This document shows positions 50,463 through 58,890 of a stretch of 64,000 nucleotides of DNA, in pieces. Source of the stretch: VAZQ01 sp046733355 (GTDB lineage Bacteria; Pseudomonadota; Alphaproteobacteria; Rhizobiales; Xanthobacteraceae); NCBI GenBank assembly GCA_046733355.1, contig JBKPOZ010000173.1, forward strand, positions 1 to 64,000. Reading direction: 5' to 3'. Numbering within the stretch: the stretch's first letter is position 1; the number at the start of each line of letters is the position of its first letter. Below the pieces are notes generated by a model. It made no database searches and was not told the origin of the DNA. It worked only from the letters and a program-made list of their open reading frames with translations. Made by a program: the position numbers and the translations under genes.

Positions 50463-51704
50463 TCAGATTGCCTTTGCCTGGCGCAAGGCAGAGATGTCCT
50501 TCCTGCTGAAGCCGAACTCCTTGAGGACGGCATCCGTGTGCTGGCCCAATGCGGGTGGAGGCGCCATGAGCCGGCTCGGCGTGCGTGACAGCGACATCGG
50601 CTGTCGCGCCATGCGCAGCCTGGAGCCCTTGACCGGCTGCGCGATGCCGAGATGCACGACCTGCGGATCGGCATAGACCTGATCGATGCTGTAGATCGGG
50701 CCGGTGGGAACGCCCGCCTTGTTGAGCAATTCGACCCATTCCGCGCTGGTGCGCTTGACCGTGTAGCGCTCGATATCGGCGTTGAGCTCGTTGCGATGCT
50801 GCGAGCGGCCGGCAGCGGTCTGATATTCCGGCCGCTGCAGCAGATCCTTGGCGCCGGCGGCTTCGCAGAAGCGGTTCCAGATGCGCGCGCCCGCCGAGGC
50901 GATGTTGATGAGCCCGTCGGCGGTCTTGAACACCCCCGTGGGAATGCTCGTCGGATGGTTGTTGCCCGCCTGTTTGGGCACCTCGCCACCGATAAGCCAG
51001 CGCGCGGCCTGGAAATCGAGCATGAAGATCTGCGCCTCGAGCAGCGAGGTCGTGACATGTTGCCCCTTCTTCGATTTCTCGCGCTCGAGCAGCGCCACCA
51101 GAATGCCGAGCGAGCAGAACAGGCCCGCGGTGAGGTCCGCAACCGGAATGCCCACGCGCACGGGGCCCTGCCCCGGCAGCCCCGTGATCGACATGAGCCC
51201 GCCCATGCCCTGAGCGATTTGATCGAAGCCCGGCCGGTTCGCATAAGGCCCGTCCTGGCCGAATCCGGAAATGCTCGCGTAGATCAGCTTCGGGTTGATG
51301 CGCGCGAGCTGTTTGTAATCGATGCCGAGGCGCCGCTTCACGTCGGGGCGGAAATTCTCCACGAGCACGTCGGCCTTCTTCACCATGCGCTTGAGCGCCG
51401 CCACCCCCGCTGGCTTCTTCAGGTTGAGCGTCATGCTGCGCTTGTTACGATGGAGATTCTGAAAGTCAGGGCCCTCCCGCGGACCGCCGAGCGGCTCCCC
51501 CTCCTGCTCCTCGGTCGGCATCTCGATCTTGATGACGTTGGCGCCCCAGTCGGCGAGTTCGCGCACGCAGGTCGGACCCGCGCGAACGCGGGTCAGGTCA
51601 AGGACGGTAAAGCGCTCGAGCGCGCGGGAAGCCCGGGGAAACGCCATTGCGGACAAACCTTTCGCACTTTGCTTGCTGCCGGCGCGCGCCGGCGAGGTCG
51701 ACAT
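50463..51704 (-). CDS. CaiB/BaiF-family (class III) CoA transferase
   Basis: The 413-residue protein has the class III features: VLDLTRVRAGPTCVRELADWGANVIKIE at 34-61, NKRSMTLNLKKPAG, ADVLVENFRPDVKRRLGIDY and the catalytic Asp190 in VGIPVADLTAG. It moves CoA between carboxylic acids, such as formate/oxalate or carnitine in known members. The substrate is not clear. Starts at MSTSP (51704) or MAFPR (51647) are possible; the second would give a more usual length. It lies just upstream of the crotonase gene. Confidence 0.92.
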   Translation of the reverse strand: MSTSPARAGSKQSAKGLSAMAFPRASRALERFTVLDLTRVRAGPTCVRELADWGANVIKIEMPTEEQEGEPLGGPREGPDFQNLHRNKRSMTLNLKKPAGVAALKRMVKKADVLVENFRPDVKRRLGIDYKQLARINPKLIYASISGFGQDGPYANRPGFDQIAQGMGGLMSITGLPGQGPVRVGIPVADLTAGLFCSLGILVALLEREKSKKGQHVTTSLLEAQIFMLDFQAARWLIGGEVPKQAGNNHPTSIPTGVFKTADGLINIASAGARIWNRFCEAAGAKDLLQRPEYQTAAGRSQHRNELNADIERYTVKRTSAEWVELLNKAGVPTGPIYSIDQVYADPQVVHLGIAQPVKGSRLRMARQPMSLSRTPSRLMAPPPALGQHTDAVLKEFGFSRKDISALRQAKAI

Positions 51705-51812
51705 TCCCTGATCTCCCTTCGCTTGTCCATCGAGGACGCGATTTGAGATGCGGGCATGATGCCGCTATGGTGCGGCAAGCGTTGGGGGCACTAACGAACA
51801 GAAAGCCCCTTC

Positions 51813-53360
51813 ATGTCCTTCCCCCGGCTCGCGACCTCATTCACGCTCGCCCTGCTGCTTGCGGCCGCCGGCGCGTTCGCGCAGGAGCAGCCGCGGCGGC
51901 AGGGCGCGCAGCAGCCGGCGCCGCAACGGGCCGAGCAGCGCCAGGCCGAACAGCAAAAAGCCGAGCCTCGCGAAAGCGTGCTGCGTCTCCTGCCCGGGGA
52001 TGCGGTCAGCGAACATGCGGTCGAGACCCCTTCAGGCAGGCTCACGTACACGGCAACAGCCGGAACCCTGGCGTTGTTCGAGCAGTCCGGCGAACGCTCG
52101 GCTGCAATCTACTACACGGCCTATGTGGCCCATGATGCCGAGCGCGCCAATCGTCCCATCACGTTTGGCTTCAACGGGGGGCCGGGCGCGGCATCCGCCT
52201 ATCTCACCTTGGGACTCGTCGGGCCGCGCATCGTGGAATTTCCCGGTCACGATCCAACGGGCGCGCGGCTCACGGACAATCCCAATACCTGGCTCGCCTT
52301 TACCGATCTCGTCATGGTCGACCCGGTCGGCACAGGCTGGAGCCGACCCGCAAAGCCCGATGGCGCCGGGCAATTCCAGGGCACGCAGGCCGATGCCCAG
52401 GCGCTGGCCAAGGTGATTGCGCTCTATGTGTCGAAGAACGGCCGCGCCGGCTCGCCCAAATATTTGCTCGGTGAAAGCTATGGCGGGTTTCGTGCTGCCA
52501 AGGTGGCGCAGACGCTCGTGCACGACCAGGGCATCAGCGTCTCAGGCATTCTCATGCTTTCTCCTCTGCTCGAGGGCTCGCTGACATTTGGCAGCACCCG
52601 GTTCGCGCTGGGAGCCGCCTTGCAGCTTCCCTCGCTCGCCGCGGCGGAGCTCGAGCGCAAAGGCGTGTTCAGCAAAGAGGCGCTCGCGGAGGCGGAACGC
52701 TTTGCGCTCACCGATTATTTGACGGCGCTGGCCGGACCTCCTCTGCAAGGTGAAGCGGCGCAAAAATTTTACGGACGTGTGGCGCAGATCACCGGGATTG
52801 CGGAAGAGACAATTGCGAAGACGCGTGGATTCATCCGCGACGGCTATCTCAAGCATCTGAGCTCCGCGCAGGGCAAGGTGGTGAGCCGCTACGATGCGAC
52901 CTTTGCGGTTGCCGATCCTTACCCGGAGCAGGAAGGCGCGCGCGGGCCCGATCCGCTGCTCGACGGGCTCACCCGCGCGTTCGGCGGGCTCTATTCGGTT
53001 TATGCGCGAGACGAGCTCGGCTTCCGGACCGAGATGACATACATCCTGCTGTCCTCCGACATATCGGGCAAATGGGACTGGGGTCATGGCGGAAGCCGAG
53101 CTTCGGCCGGCATCAGCGATGACTTGCGCGAGCTGCTCGCTCTGATCCCTTCGTTCCGGCTCCTCGTTGCGCACGGCTACAGCGACATGGTCACGCCCTA
53201 TGCGGCCAGCCGCTACGTGCTCGACCACCTGCCGCCGATTGGGGAGCCTGGCCGCAGGCAGCTTGCGCTCTATCGCGGCGGGCACATGTTCTATATCGAC
53301 CCGCAGTCGCGTAAGGCGTTCACGCTCGACGCCAAGGCGTTTTATCAGTCGGCGCAATGA
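51813..53360 (+). CDS. Secreted serine carboxypeptidase, S10 family
   Basis: The 515-residue protein has a signal peptide (ending AGAFAQ, about residue 24) and a Gln/Arg/Ala-rich linker, then an S10 peptidase domain. Visible sites are the oxyanion motif NGGPG at 121-125, the nucleophile Ser222 in GESYGG, the Asp in VAHGYSDMVTPY and the His in YRGGHMFY. It should cleave C-terminal residues from peptides in the periplasm. The family is more frequent in eukaryotes, but such S10 proteins are common in Hyphomicrobiales. It stands alone and is followed by a palindromic repeat. Confidence 0.93.
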   Translation: MSFPRLATSFTLALLLAAAGAFAQEQPRRQGAQQPAPQRAEQRQAEQQKAEPRESVLRLLPGDAVSEHAVETPSGRLTYTATAGTLALFEQSGERSAAIYYTAYVAHDAERANRPITFGFNGGPGAASAYLTLGLVGPRIVEFPGHDPTGARLTDNPNTWLAFTDLVMVDPVGTGWSRPAKPDGAGQFQGTQADAQALAKVIALYVSKNGRAGSPKYLLGESYGGFRAAKVAQTLVHDQGISVSGILMLSPLLEGSLTFGSTRFALGAALQLPSLAAAELERKGVFSKEALAEAERFALTDYLTALAGPPLQGEAAQKFYGRVAQITGIAEETIAKTRGFIRDGYLKHLSSAQGKVVSRYDATFAVADPYPEQEGARGPDPLLDGLTRAFGGLYSVYARDELGFRTEMTYILLSSDISGKWDWGHGGSRASAGISDDLRELLALIPSFRLLVAHGYSDMVTPYAASRYVLDHLPPIGEPGRRQLALYRGGHMFYIDPQSRKAFTLDAKAFYQSAQ

Positions 53361-53362
53361 CG

Positions 53363-53431
53363 GTAGCCCGGATGAGCGAAGCGATATCCGGGGCCTTCTT
53401 TCCCGCATATCGCTTCGCTCATGCGGGCTAC
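53363..53431. repeat. Palindromic repeat, GTAGCCCGG family
   Basis: gtagcccggatgagcgaagcgatatccggggccttctttcccgcatatcgcttcgctcatgcgggctac, three bases after the S10 peptidase stop. The inverted arms match over about 28 bases with few mismatches. Confidence 0.75.
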
Positions 53432-53514
53432 ATTAGCAACCAAGTGATGCAGAAAAGCTACACGTGCGGCAAATCTTACCTTCGCCCCTAATTATCGGTT
53501 GGCAGAATGCGCAA

Positions 53515-53591
53515 AATCAGTCACCTTGCCCCCGCCTAATCATGGGCGTTTCCTCCTTCACTTAAGCCCCGCTTCGGCGGGGCTTTTTTTT
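53515..53591 (+). ncRNA. Candidate small RNA of the suhB/MmgR (alpha-r8) type
   Basis: No protein is encoded here, but a perfect intrinsic terminator ends the segment. The stretch before it reads aatcATGGGCGTTTCCTCCTTCA, which has an anti-Shine-Dalgarno-like CCTCCTT block. From memory this resembles the CATGGGTGTTTCCTCCCT core of the alphaproteobacterial suhB/MmgR small RNAs, which are about 77 nt long; the 5' end given here is set from that length. MmgR acts on polyhydroxybutyrate storage in Sinorhizobium. No clear promoter could be assigned. Confidence 0.45.
53564..53591 (+). terminator. Intrinsic terminator
   Basis: A 9-base perfect stem AAGCCCCGC/GCGGGGCTT with a TTCG tetraloop is followed by a run of T residues. 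The T-tract is on the + strand, so it ends a rightward transcript. No + strand gene lies directly upstream, which points to a small RNA. Confidence 0.9.
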
Positions 53592-53612
53592 GAAGGAGAC
53601 GCCTCCGTGGCG

Positions 53613-53816
53613 CTATTTCGCCTGCATGGCCACCGGCAGGTTCTCCAGGTGCGCATTGCCGTGCAGCTCCAGGAAAGATGAGACGTTTGCGTTTACGGGC
53701 AACTGCGACGAGGCTCCCGTCGTCGCGGTGGACGGTGCGTGTACGCCTGCGCCGGTGCTCGCCAACAGCAACGCCGCGGCGCCCGTGAGGCAAGCGATCA
53801 TACCTGGTTTGAGCAT
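53613..53816 (-). CDS. Small secreted hypothetical protein
   Basis: The 67-residue product has a signal peptide (MLKPGMIACLTGAAALLLASTGAGVHA) and a short mature part, about 40 residues with no Cys, that does not match a family I know. A strong ribosome binding site, GGAGGT, lies five bases before the ATG, which supports a real gene. It is divergent from the lysR-type gene at 53925. Confidence 0.6.
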   Translation of the reverse strand: MLKPGMIACLTGAAALLLASTGAGVHAPSTATTGASSQLPVNANVSSFLELHGNAHLENLPVAMQAK

Positions 53817-53883
53817 GAGGACCTCCGAATCTCTTGCTCCACCCCTTTATATGCCATCCTCGCACCGGACCATTGCGGCGCAA

Positions 53884-53899
53884 CATGATTCTTGTCATG
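53884..53899. promoter_or_regulatory. Possible LysR-type operator, CATGA-N6-TCATG
   Basis: A perfect inverted repeat of five bases (CATGA/TCATG) spaced by six lies about 25 bases upstream of the lysR start, in the divergent gap. LysR regulators usually bind such dyads near their own promoters. The gene is broken, so the site may be unused. The assignment is tentative. Confidence 0.35.
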
Positions 53900-53924
53900 C
53901 AAACGATAAAGCGGGCTTATCGTC

Positions 53925-54834
53925 ATGCGCAGCCTCAATCTCGATCAGCTTCGCGCTTTTATCGAAGTGGCGAAGCGCGGCAGCTTCACCGCCGCCGCGA
54001 AGGAGCTCAACCTCACGCAACCGGCGGTGACGCATCAAATTCACGAGCTGGAGCAGCGTTTCAACGTCGCGCTGCTCGATCGCATTGGCAAGCGTGCATT
54101 TGCCACCGAGGCGGGAGAGAAACTGCTCGAGCATGCGCGGCATCTGCTCGACGAAGATGCGCGCACCCGCACGGCAATGCGGAAATATGCGGATGGCTGG
54201 CTCGGCCGCGTGCGCATCGCGGCACCAGCATGACCGTGCTCATGTATGTGCTGCCGCCGCTCCTGCGGAAGCTCAAGACCAAGCATCCGCAGCTTGAGAT
54301 CACGCTCAAAGCGAACCTGACCTCCACCACGTTGCAGCTGCTGAAGAGCAACGCGCTCGACCTGGGACTCTGCGCGTTGCCGATCGAGGACGCAGGTTTC
54401 GAGGCCATCCCGCTTTTTGCGGATGAGCTCGTGGCCATTCTGCCGGCTGCACTCGGCCCTGCCCCGAAAAGGGTCACGCCGGCCTTTCTGTCACGACATC
54501 CGCTCATTCTCGGCAGCAAGGCCTCGGCGTTGCGTCACACTGCCGGCAATTGGCTGAGCCTTGCCGGCCCCGTCCCCAAGCCTGTGATGGAGTTCGACAA
54601 CGTGGAAGCGATCAAGAGCGTTGTCGCCGTGGGACTCGGGGCCTCGATCGTGCCAGCCTTTCGCTCGGTCCCGGCCACGCCGCCACGACAAATACCTGGG
54701 CCGTGCCATTGTCTCCGCGCGTGAGCCGTCAAGTCGCGCTGGTGAAGCTGAGCGGAAAGCACGACACCGAAGCCATGCAGCTCGTGTCCACTGCGCTTTT
54801 GGCCTTGCGCGGCAAGACGTTTCACGCGGGGTGA
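53925..54834 (+). pseudogene. LysR-family transcriptional regulator with two frameshifts
   Basis: The N-terminal HTH domain is intact in the first frame: LNLDQLRAFIEVAKRGSFTAAAKELNLTQPAVTHQIHELEQRF. After GRVRIA at about 54225 the frame shifts (two extra bases, atcgcggc in place of atcggc) and the frame ends in TGA. The effector domain continues in a second frame as TSMTVLMYVLPPLLRKLK to VVAVGLGASIVPAF. At about 54660 a one-base loss occurs, and the end (GPGHAATTNTWAVPLSPRVSRQVALVKLSGKHDTEAM) lies in a third frame, stopping at 54834. Each piece is well conserved. The gene is inactive or the sequence has errors. Confidence 0.85.
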
Positions 54835-54860
54835 CCCTGCCCGGCGCAGCATGGCAAATC

Positions 54861-54929
54861 GTAGCCCGCATGAGCGTCAGCGATATGCGGGAAGAAAAAC
54901 CCGGATATCGCTTCGCTCATCCGGGCTAC
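54861..54929. repeat. Palindromic repeat, GTAGCCCGG family
   Basis: gtagcccgcatgagcgtcagcgatatgcgggaa pairs with cccggatatcgcttcgctcatccgggctac. It lies between the broken lysR gene and the 3' end of the oxidase operon. Confidence 0.75.
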
Positions 54930-54942
54930 AGCAAAACCGCTT

Positions 54943-55947
54943 TCAGTGATACCCCACGTCGCCGCGCACCTTGCCGCGAAACACCCAGTACGACCACGCC
55001 GTGTACATCAGGATGACCGGCAGCAGGAACAGCGTGCCAATGAGCAAAAACGCCTGCGTGCTCTCCGAGGATGCGGCCTGCCACAGCGTGTAGTGATAGG
55101 GCACGATCATCGGCCAGAGGCTGATGGCGATGCCGATATACGACATCAGAAAAAGACCGATGCCGCCCAAGAAAGGCACGAGCTCGTAATCGTGCGCAAG
55201 CGCATAAAGCACCGCGAGCGCAATCAGCGCGGTGACAATCGGCACGGGAGAGAGGAACAGGATATTGGGCCAGGAAAACCATCGCGTCGCGATCGCCGGA
55301 TTGACGATCGGTGTCCAGATGCTCACGGCAAGAACCGCCAGCAGCACGCCGAACAGGGAGACCATGCCCGCGTGTCGCGCCCAGTGCTGCAATTCTCGAT
55401 CCGTCTTGAGGATCAGCCAGCCTGCGCCCAGAAACGCGTAGCCGAACAGCAAGGCAACGCCGGTGAGAAGAGCGAATGGCGTGACCCAGTCGAAGGAGGT
55501 GCCCACATATTCGCGACCTTGCACCTCGAAGCCCTGAATGAACGTGCCGAGCACGACGCCCTGCGCGAAGGTGGCAACGGCAGAGCCGCCGCAAAACGCC
55601 CGATCCCAGAAGCGCCGCACGGCAGGGCGCTTGAAGCGAAACTCGAAAGCCACGCCGCGGAATACCAGGGCCAGTAACATAATGAGCAGCGGGAAATACA
55701 CCGCCGGAATAATAATCGCGAAAGCGAGCGGAAAGGCCGCGAGCAGCCCGAGGCCGCCGAACACAAGCCAGGTTTCGTTGCCGTCCCAGATTGGGGCGAT
55801 CGAGCTCATCACTGTCGAGCGCCACTCGGAATTGGGGACGAGACCATAGAGGATCCCGACCCCGAGATCGAAGCCGTCGAAGACTACGTAGTAAAAGACG
55901 GCCAGCCCGAGGAGCAGCGTCCAGACGGGAACGAGATCGAGCACCAT
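54943..55947 (-). CDS. cydB: Cytochrome bd-type ubiquinol oxidase subunit II
   Basis: The 334-residue membrane protein begins MVLDLVPVWTLLLGLAVFYYVVFDGFDLGVGILYG, the CydB N-terminus, and continues with SIAPIWDGNETWLVFGGLGLLAAFPLAFA. It has about eight helices. With CydA it forms a terminal oxidase that reduces oxygen with quinol at high affinity, without pumping protons. It starts three bases after cydA. No cydX or cydDC genes are adjacent. Confidence 0.95.
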   Translation of the reverse strand: MVLDLVPVWTLLLGLAVFYYVVFDGFDLGVGILYGLVPNSEWRSTVMSSIAPIWDGNETWLVFGGLGLLAAFPLAFAIIIPAVYFPLLIMLLALVFRGVAFEFRFKRPAVRRFWDRAFCGGSAVATFAQGVVLGTFIQGFEVQGREYVGTSFDWVTPFALLTGVALLFGYAFLGAGWLILKTDRELQHWARHAGMVSLFGVLLAVLAVSIWTPIVNPAIATRWFSWPNILFLSPVPIVTALIALAVLYALAHDYELVPFLGGIGLFLMSYIGIAISLWPMIVPYHYTLWQAASSESTQAFLLIGTLFLLPVILMYTAWSYWVFRGKVRGDVGYH

Positions 55948-55950
55948 GGC

Positions 55951-57387
55951 TCAATGGTCCGAGCGCGGCTCTGCGCGCACCTGCGCGGCCACCGTGCGGA
56001 ACGGCAGCTCCGGCCGCCCGCCCTCTACCGAGAGCGTCTCCTCGACCGCCTCCGACTCCGGTCCCCTGCGCACCAGCCCGGCAATGAAGGCGATGCCGGT
56101 CGGAAACATGATCAGATAAACCACCACGTAGAGAATCAGCGAAACGAGCACATCCGTGCCGGTGAGCGAAGGCGAGACCGAATCCGCGGTGCGCAGGAGC
56201 CCGTACACCGTCCACGGCTGGCGCCCCACTTCGGTCGTCACCCACCCGGCGATCACCGCAATGAATCCGAGCGGCGCAACCAATTGCGCCAGCCGCAGGA
56301 ACCATGCGCATGCAAAGATGCGTGCTCCGCGCCGCAGCAAGACCTGCCCGGTTATGGCCACCGCGAGCATGACCAGTCCGATGCCGACCATGATTCGGAA
56401 GGCGAAGAAGGGCAGCGCCACCGGCGGCCGCTCGTCGGCAGGCCAGTCCTTCAGCCCCTGGATTCCTTCCGTGGTCGAATGGGTCAGAATGATACTGCCG
56501 AGCACCGGCACCTCAAGCGCGTAACGCATCGTCGCTGCGGCATCGTCGGGAATGCCAAAAAGGGTCAGCGGCGTCGGATGCAGCGTGTCGTAACGGCCCT
56601 CGATGGCGGCGATCTTGGCCGGCTGGTGCTCGAGCGTGTTCAGCCCATGCATGTCGCCGATGGCGATCTGTATGGGCACCAGCAGGATCAGCAGATCGAG
56701 CGCCATGCGGATCATCAGGCGCGACTCCGCGATCGATTTGTTGCGGCGGATGAGATAGGCGCCCACGCCCATCACCACGAAGGCAGTGGTGATGTAGAAG
56801 GCGGTCACCGTGTGCGCGAGCCGGTACGGAAACGAAGGGTTGAACACGATAGCGAGCCAATCCACCGGCACGAACCGGTTGTCGGTGAATTTGTAGCCCA
56901 CCGGCGTCTGCATCCAGCTGTTGGTGGAAAGGATCCAGAACGAGGAGAGCAACGTGCCGAACGCAACCATGCAGGCGGCAAAGAAATGCGCCCACGGTGG
57001 CACCAGGCGGCGTCCGAACAGCAGCACGCCGAGAAACGACGCCTCGAGAAAGAATGCCATCAGCCCCTCGTAGGCCATCATCGGCGAGATCACGTCAGCG
57101 GCCGCATCGGTGAAGCGGCTCCAGTTGGTGCCGAACTGGAACGGCATGATGACGCCGGAGACCACGCCCATGCCGAAGCAGACCGCGAATATGCGCGTCC
57201 AGAAACCTGAGACTCGAAACCAAATCTCGTTCTTGGTATACAAATAGAAGGCTTCGAGCACGGCGATGTAGGAGGCGAGGCCGACGGTGAATGCCGGCAG
57301 CAGGATGTGCCACGACACGACCCAGGCCCATTGCAGCCGAGAGAGCAGCACCGGGTCGAGCCAAGTTTCCACGGTCGTGTCCTCCAC
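55951..57387 (-). CDS. cydA: Cytochrome bd-type ubiquinol oxidase subunit I (CIO-like)
   Basis: The 478-residue protein has the CydA marks: LSRLQWAWVVSWHILLPAFTVGLASYIAVLEAFYLYT at the start with a heme-ligand His, FGTNWSRFTD, GDMHGLNTLEHQPAKIAAIEG in the quinol loop region and GWVTTEVGRQPWTVYGLLRTADSVSP near the end. The short Q loop and overall length fit the cyanide-insensitive (CIO) group. It is the first gene of the operon with cydB. Low oxygen or respiratory stress is a likely setting. Confidence 0.95.
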   Translation of the reverse strand: MEDTTVETWLDPVLLSRLQWAWVVSWHILLPAFTVGLASYIAVLEAFYLYTKNEIWFRVSGFWTRIFAVCFGMGVVSGVIMPFQFGTNWSRFTDAAADVISPMMAYEGLMAFFLEASFLGVLLFGRRLVPPWAHFFAACMVAFGTLLSSFWILSTNSWMQTPVGYKFTDNRFVPVDWLAIVFNPSFPYRLAHTVTAFYITTAFVVMGVGAYLIRRNKSIAESRLMIRMALDLLILLVPIQIAIGDMHGLNTLEHQPAKIAAIEGRYDTLHPTPLTLFGIPDDAAATMRYALEVPVLGSIILTHSTTEGIQGLKDWPADERPPVALPFFAFRIMVGIGLVMLAVAITGQVLLRRGARIFACAWFLRLAQLVAPLGFIAVIAGWVTTEVGRQPWTVYGLLRTADSVSPSLTGTDVLVSLILYVVVYLIMFPTGIAFIAGLVRRGPESEAVEETLSVEGGRPELPFRTVAAQVRAEPRSDH

Positions 57388-57448
57388 TTGCGATCGGGCA
57401 CACTCTAACCCGCACGCACATGTCCTGCACGCACCGGTTTCCAGGACC

Positions 57449-57511
57449 GTAGCCCGGATGAGCGGAGCGATATCCGGGAATCCCGCATTTCGCTCCGCTC
57501 ATGCGGGCTAC
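57449..57511. repeat. Palindromic repeat, GTAGCCCGG family
   Basis: gtagcccggatgagcggagcgatatccgggaatcccgcatttcgctccgctcatgcgggctac lies in the divergent gap between cydA and dctA. It is 29 bases from the dctA start and 61 from the cydA start, so it could affect their promoters. Confidence 0.75.
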
Positions 57512-57540
57512 AGCTGTCGCATACGCAATGGGAGGGACGC

Positions 57541-58869
57541 ATGACGGCGACCACGGCAGGACAGGCGGTACAGCCGCATAAGCCGGTCTATGCGCACCTG
57601 TACTTCCAGGTGCTCATTGCGATCGTCATCGGCGTGCTGCTCGGCTATTTCTATCCGAAGCTCGGCGAGCAGATGAAGCCGTTCGGCGACGGTTTCATCA
57701 AGCTGATTAAGATGATGATCGCGCCCATCATCTTCTGCACCGTGGTGCACGGCATCGCCAGCATGGGCGACATGAAGGCCGTGGGCCGCGTCGGACTCAA
57801 GGCGCTCGTCTATTTCGAGGTGGTCACGACACTCGCGCTCATCGTCGGGCTAATCGTGGTCAACGTGATCCAGCCCGGCGCCGGCATGAACGTCGACCCG
57901 AAGGCGATCGATACCAGGTCCATCCAGGTTTACACCACCAAGGCGGGCCAGCAGAGCACCGTCGAGTTCCTCATGGGAATCATTCCGAACACGGTGGTGG
58001 GCGCCTTCGCCGAAGGCGAGATCCTGCAAGTGCTGTTTTTCGCCATTCTGTTCGCGTTCGCGCTGCAGATGCTCGGCGAGCGCGGCAGGCCGGTGCTCAC
58101 CTTCATCGATATCGTCTCGCACGCGCTGTTCAATATCGTCGGCATCATCATGCGCGTGGCGCCGCTCGGCGCATTCGGTGCCATGGCGTTTACCATCGGC
58201 AAATACGGCCTCGGCACGCTGCTCGTGCTCGGCAAGCTCATGGCGGCGTTCTACATCACCTGCCTGATCTTCATCCTGCTCGTGCTCGGCGGCATTGCGC
58301 GACTTGCCGGCTTCAGCATCCTGAAATTCATCCGCTACATCAAGGAAGAGCTGTTGATCGTGCTCGGCACCTCGTCGTCGGAGTCGGTGCTGCCGCGCAT
58401 GATGACCAAGATGGAGAATCTGGGCTGCAGGGAATCGGTGGTCGGGCTGGTCATCCCCACCGGCTATTCATTCAACCTGGACGGCACCTGCATCTATCTC
58501 ACCATGGCGGCGATATTTTTGGCGCAGGCCACGAACACCGAGCTCACGCTCTGGCATCAGCTCGGCATCATCGCCATCCTGCTGTTGACCTCCAAGGGAG
58601 CGGCGGGGGTGACCGGCAGCGGGTTCATTGTGCTTGCGGCAACGCTCTCCTCGGTCGGTACCATCCCGGTGGCGAGCATCGCGCTCATCCTCGGCGTCGA
58701 CCGCTTCATGTCGGAGGCGCGCGCGCTTACCAACCTGATCGGCAACGGCGTCGCTACCGTCGTGGTCTCGAAATGGGAGAATGCCCTGGATGAGACACGC
58801 ATGCGTCAACATCTCGAGCACGAGACGGAAGTTGAAGCGGACGAGCCGGAAAAGGTGTTGGCCACCTGA
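57541..58869 (+). CDS. dctA: C4-dicarboxylate:cation symporter DctA (DAACS family)
   Basis: The 442-residue protein has the signature of the dicarboxylate/amino acid:cation symporters: FIKLIKMMIAPIIFCTVVHGIA, the serine-rich hairpin GTSSSESVLPRMM, and GYSFNLDGTCIYLTMAAIFLAQATN, then TSKGAAGVTGSGFIVLAATL. These match DctA, which imports succinate, malate and fumarate. Its ribosome binding site is GGGAGGGA. It is not linked to a dctBD pair in this window. The next gene, on the same strand, encodes a TAXI receptor. Confidence 0.95.
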   Translation: MTATTAGQAVQPHKPVYAHLYFQVLIAIVIGVLLGYFYPKLGEQMKPFGDGFIKLIKMMIAPIIFCTVVHGIASMGDMKAVGRVGLKALVYFEVVTTLALIVGLIVVNVIQPGAGMNVDPKAIDTRSIQVYTTKAGQQSTVEFLMGIIPNTVVGAFAEGEILQVLFFAILFAFALQMLGERGRPVLTFIDIVSHALFNIVGIIMRVAPLGAFGAMAFTIGKYGLGTLLVLGKLMAAFYITCLIFILLVLGGIARLAGFSILKFIRYIKEELLIVLGTSSSESVLPRMMTKMENLGCRESVVGLVIPTGYSFNLDGTCIYLTMAAIFLAQATNTELTLWHQLGIIAILLLTSKGAAGVTGSGFIVLAATLSSVGTIPVASIALILGVDRFMSEARALTNLIGNGVATVVVSKWENALDETRMRQHLEHETEVEADEPEKVLAT

Positions 58870-58890
58870 AGCGCAACCGTGGAGGGTTGC

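Noticed and set aside
55954..57210. 418-residue plus-strand frame opposite cydA
   Set aside because: cydA has all family motifs on the other strand; this frame is rich in Arg, His and Gln and looks like antisense.
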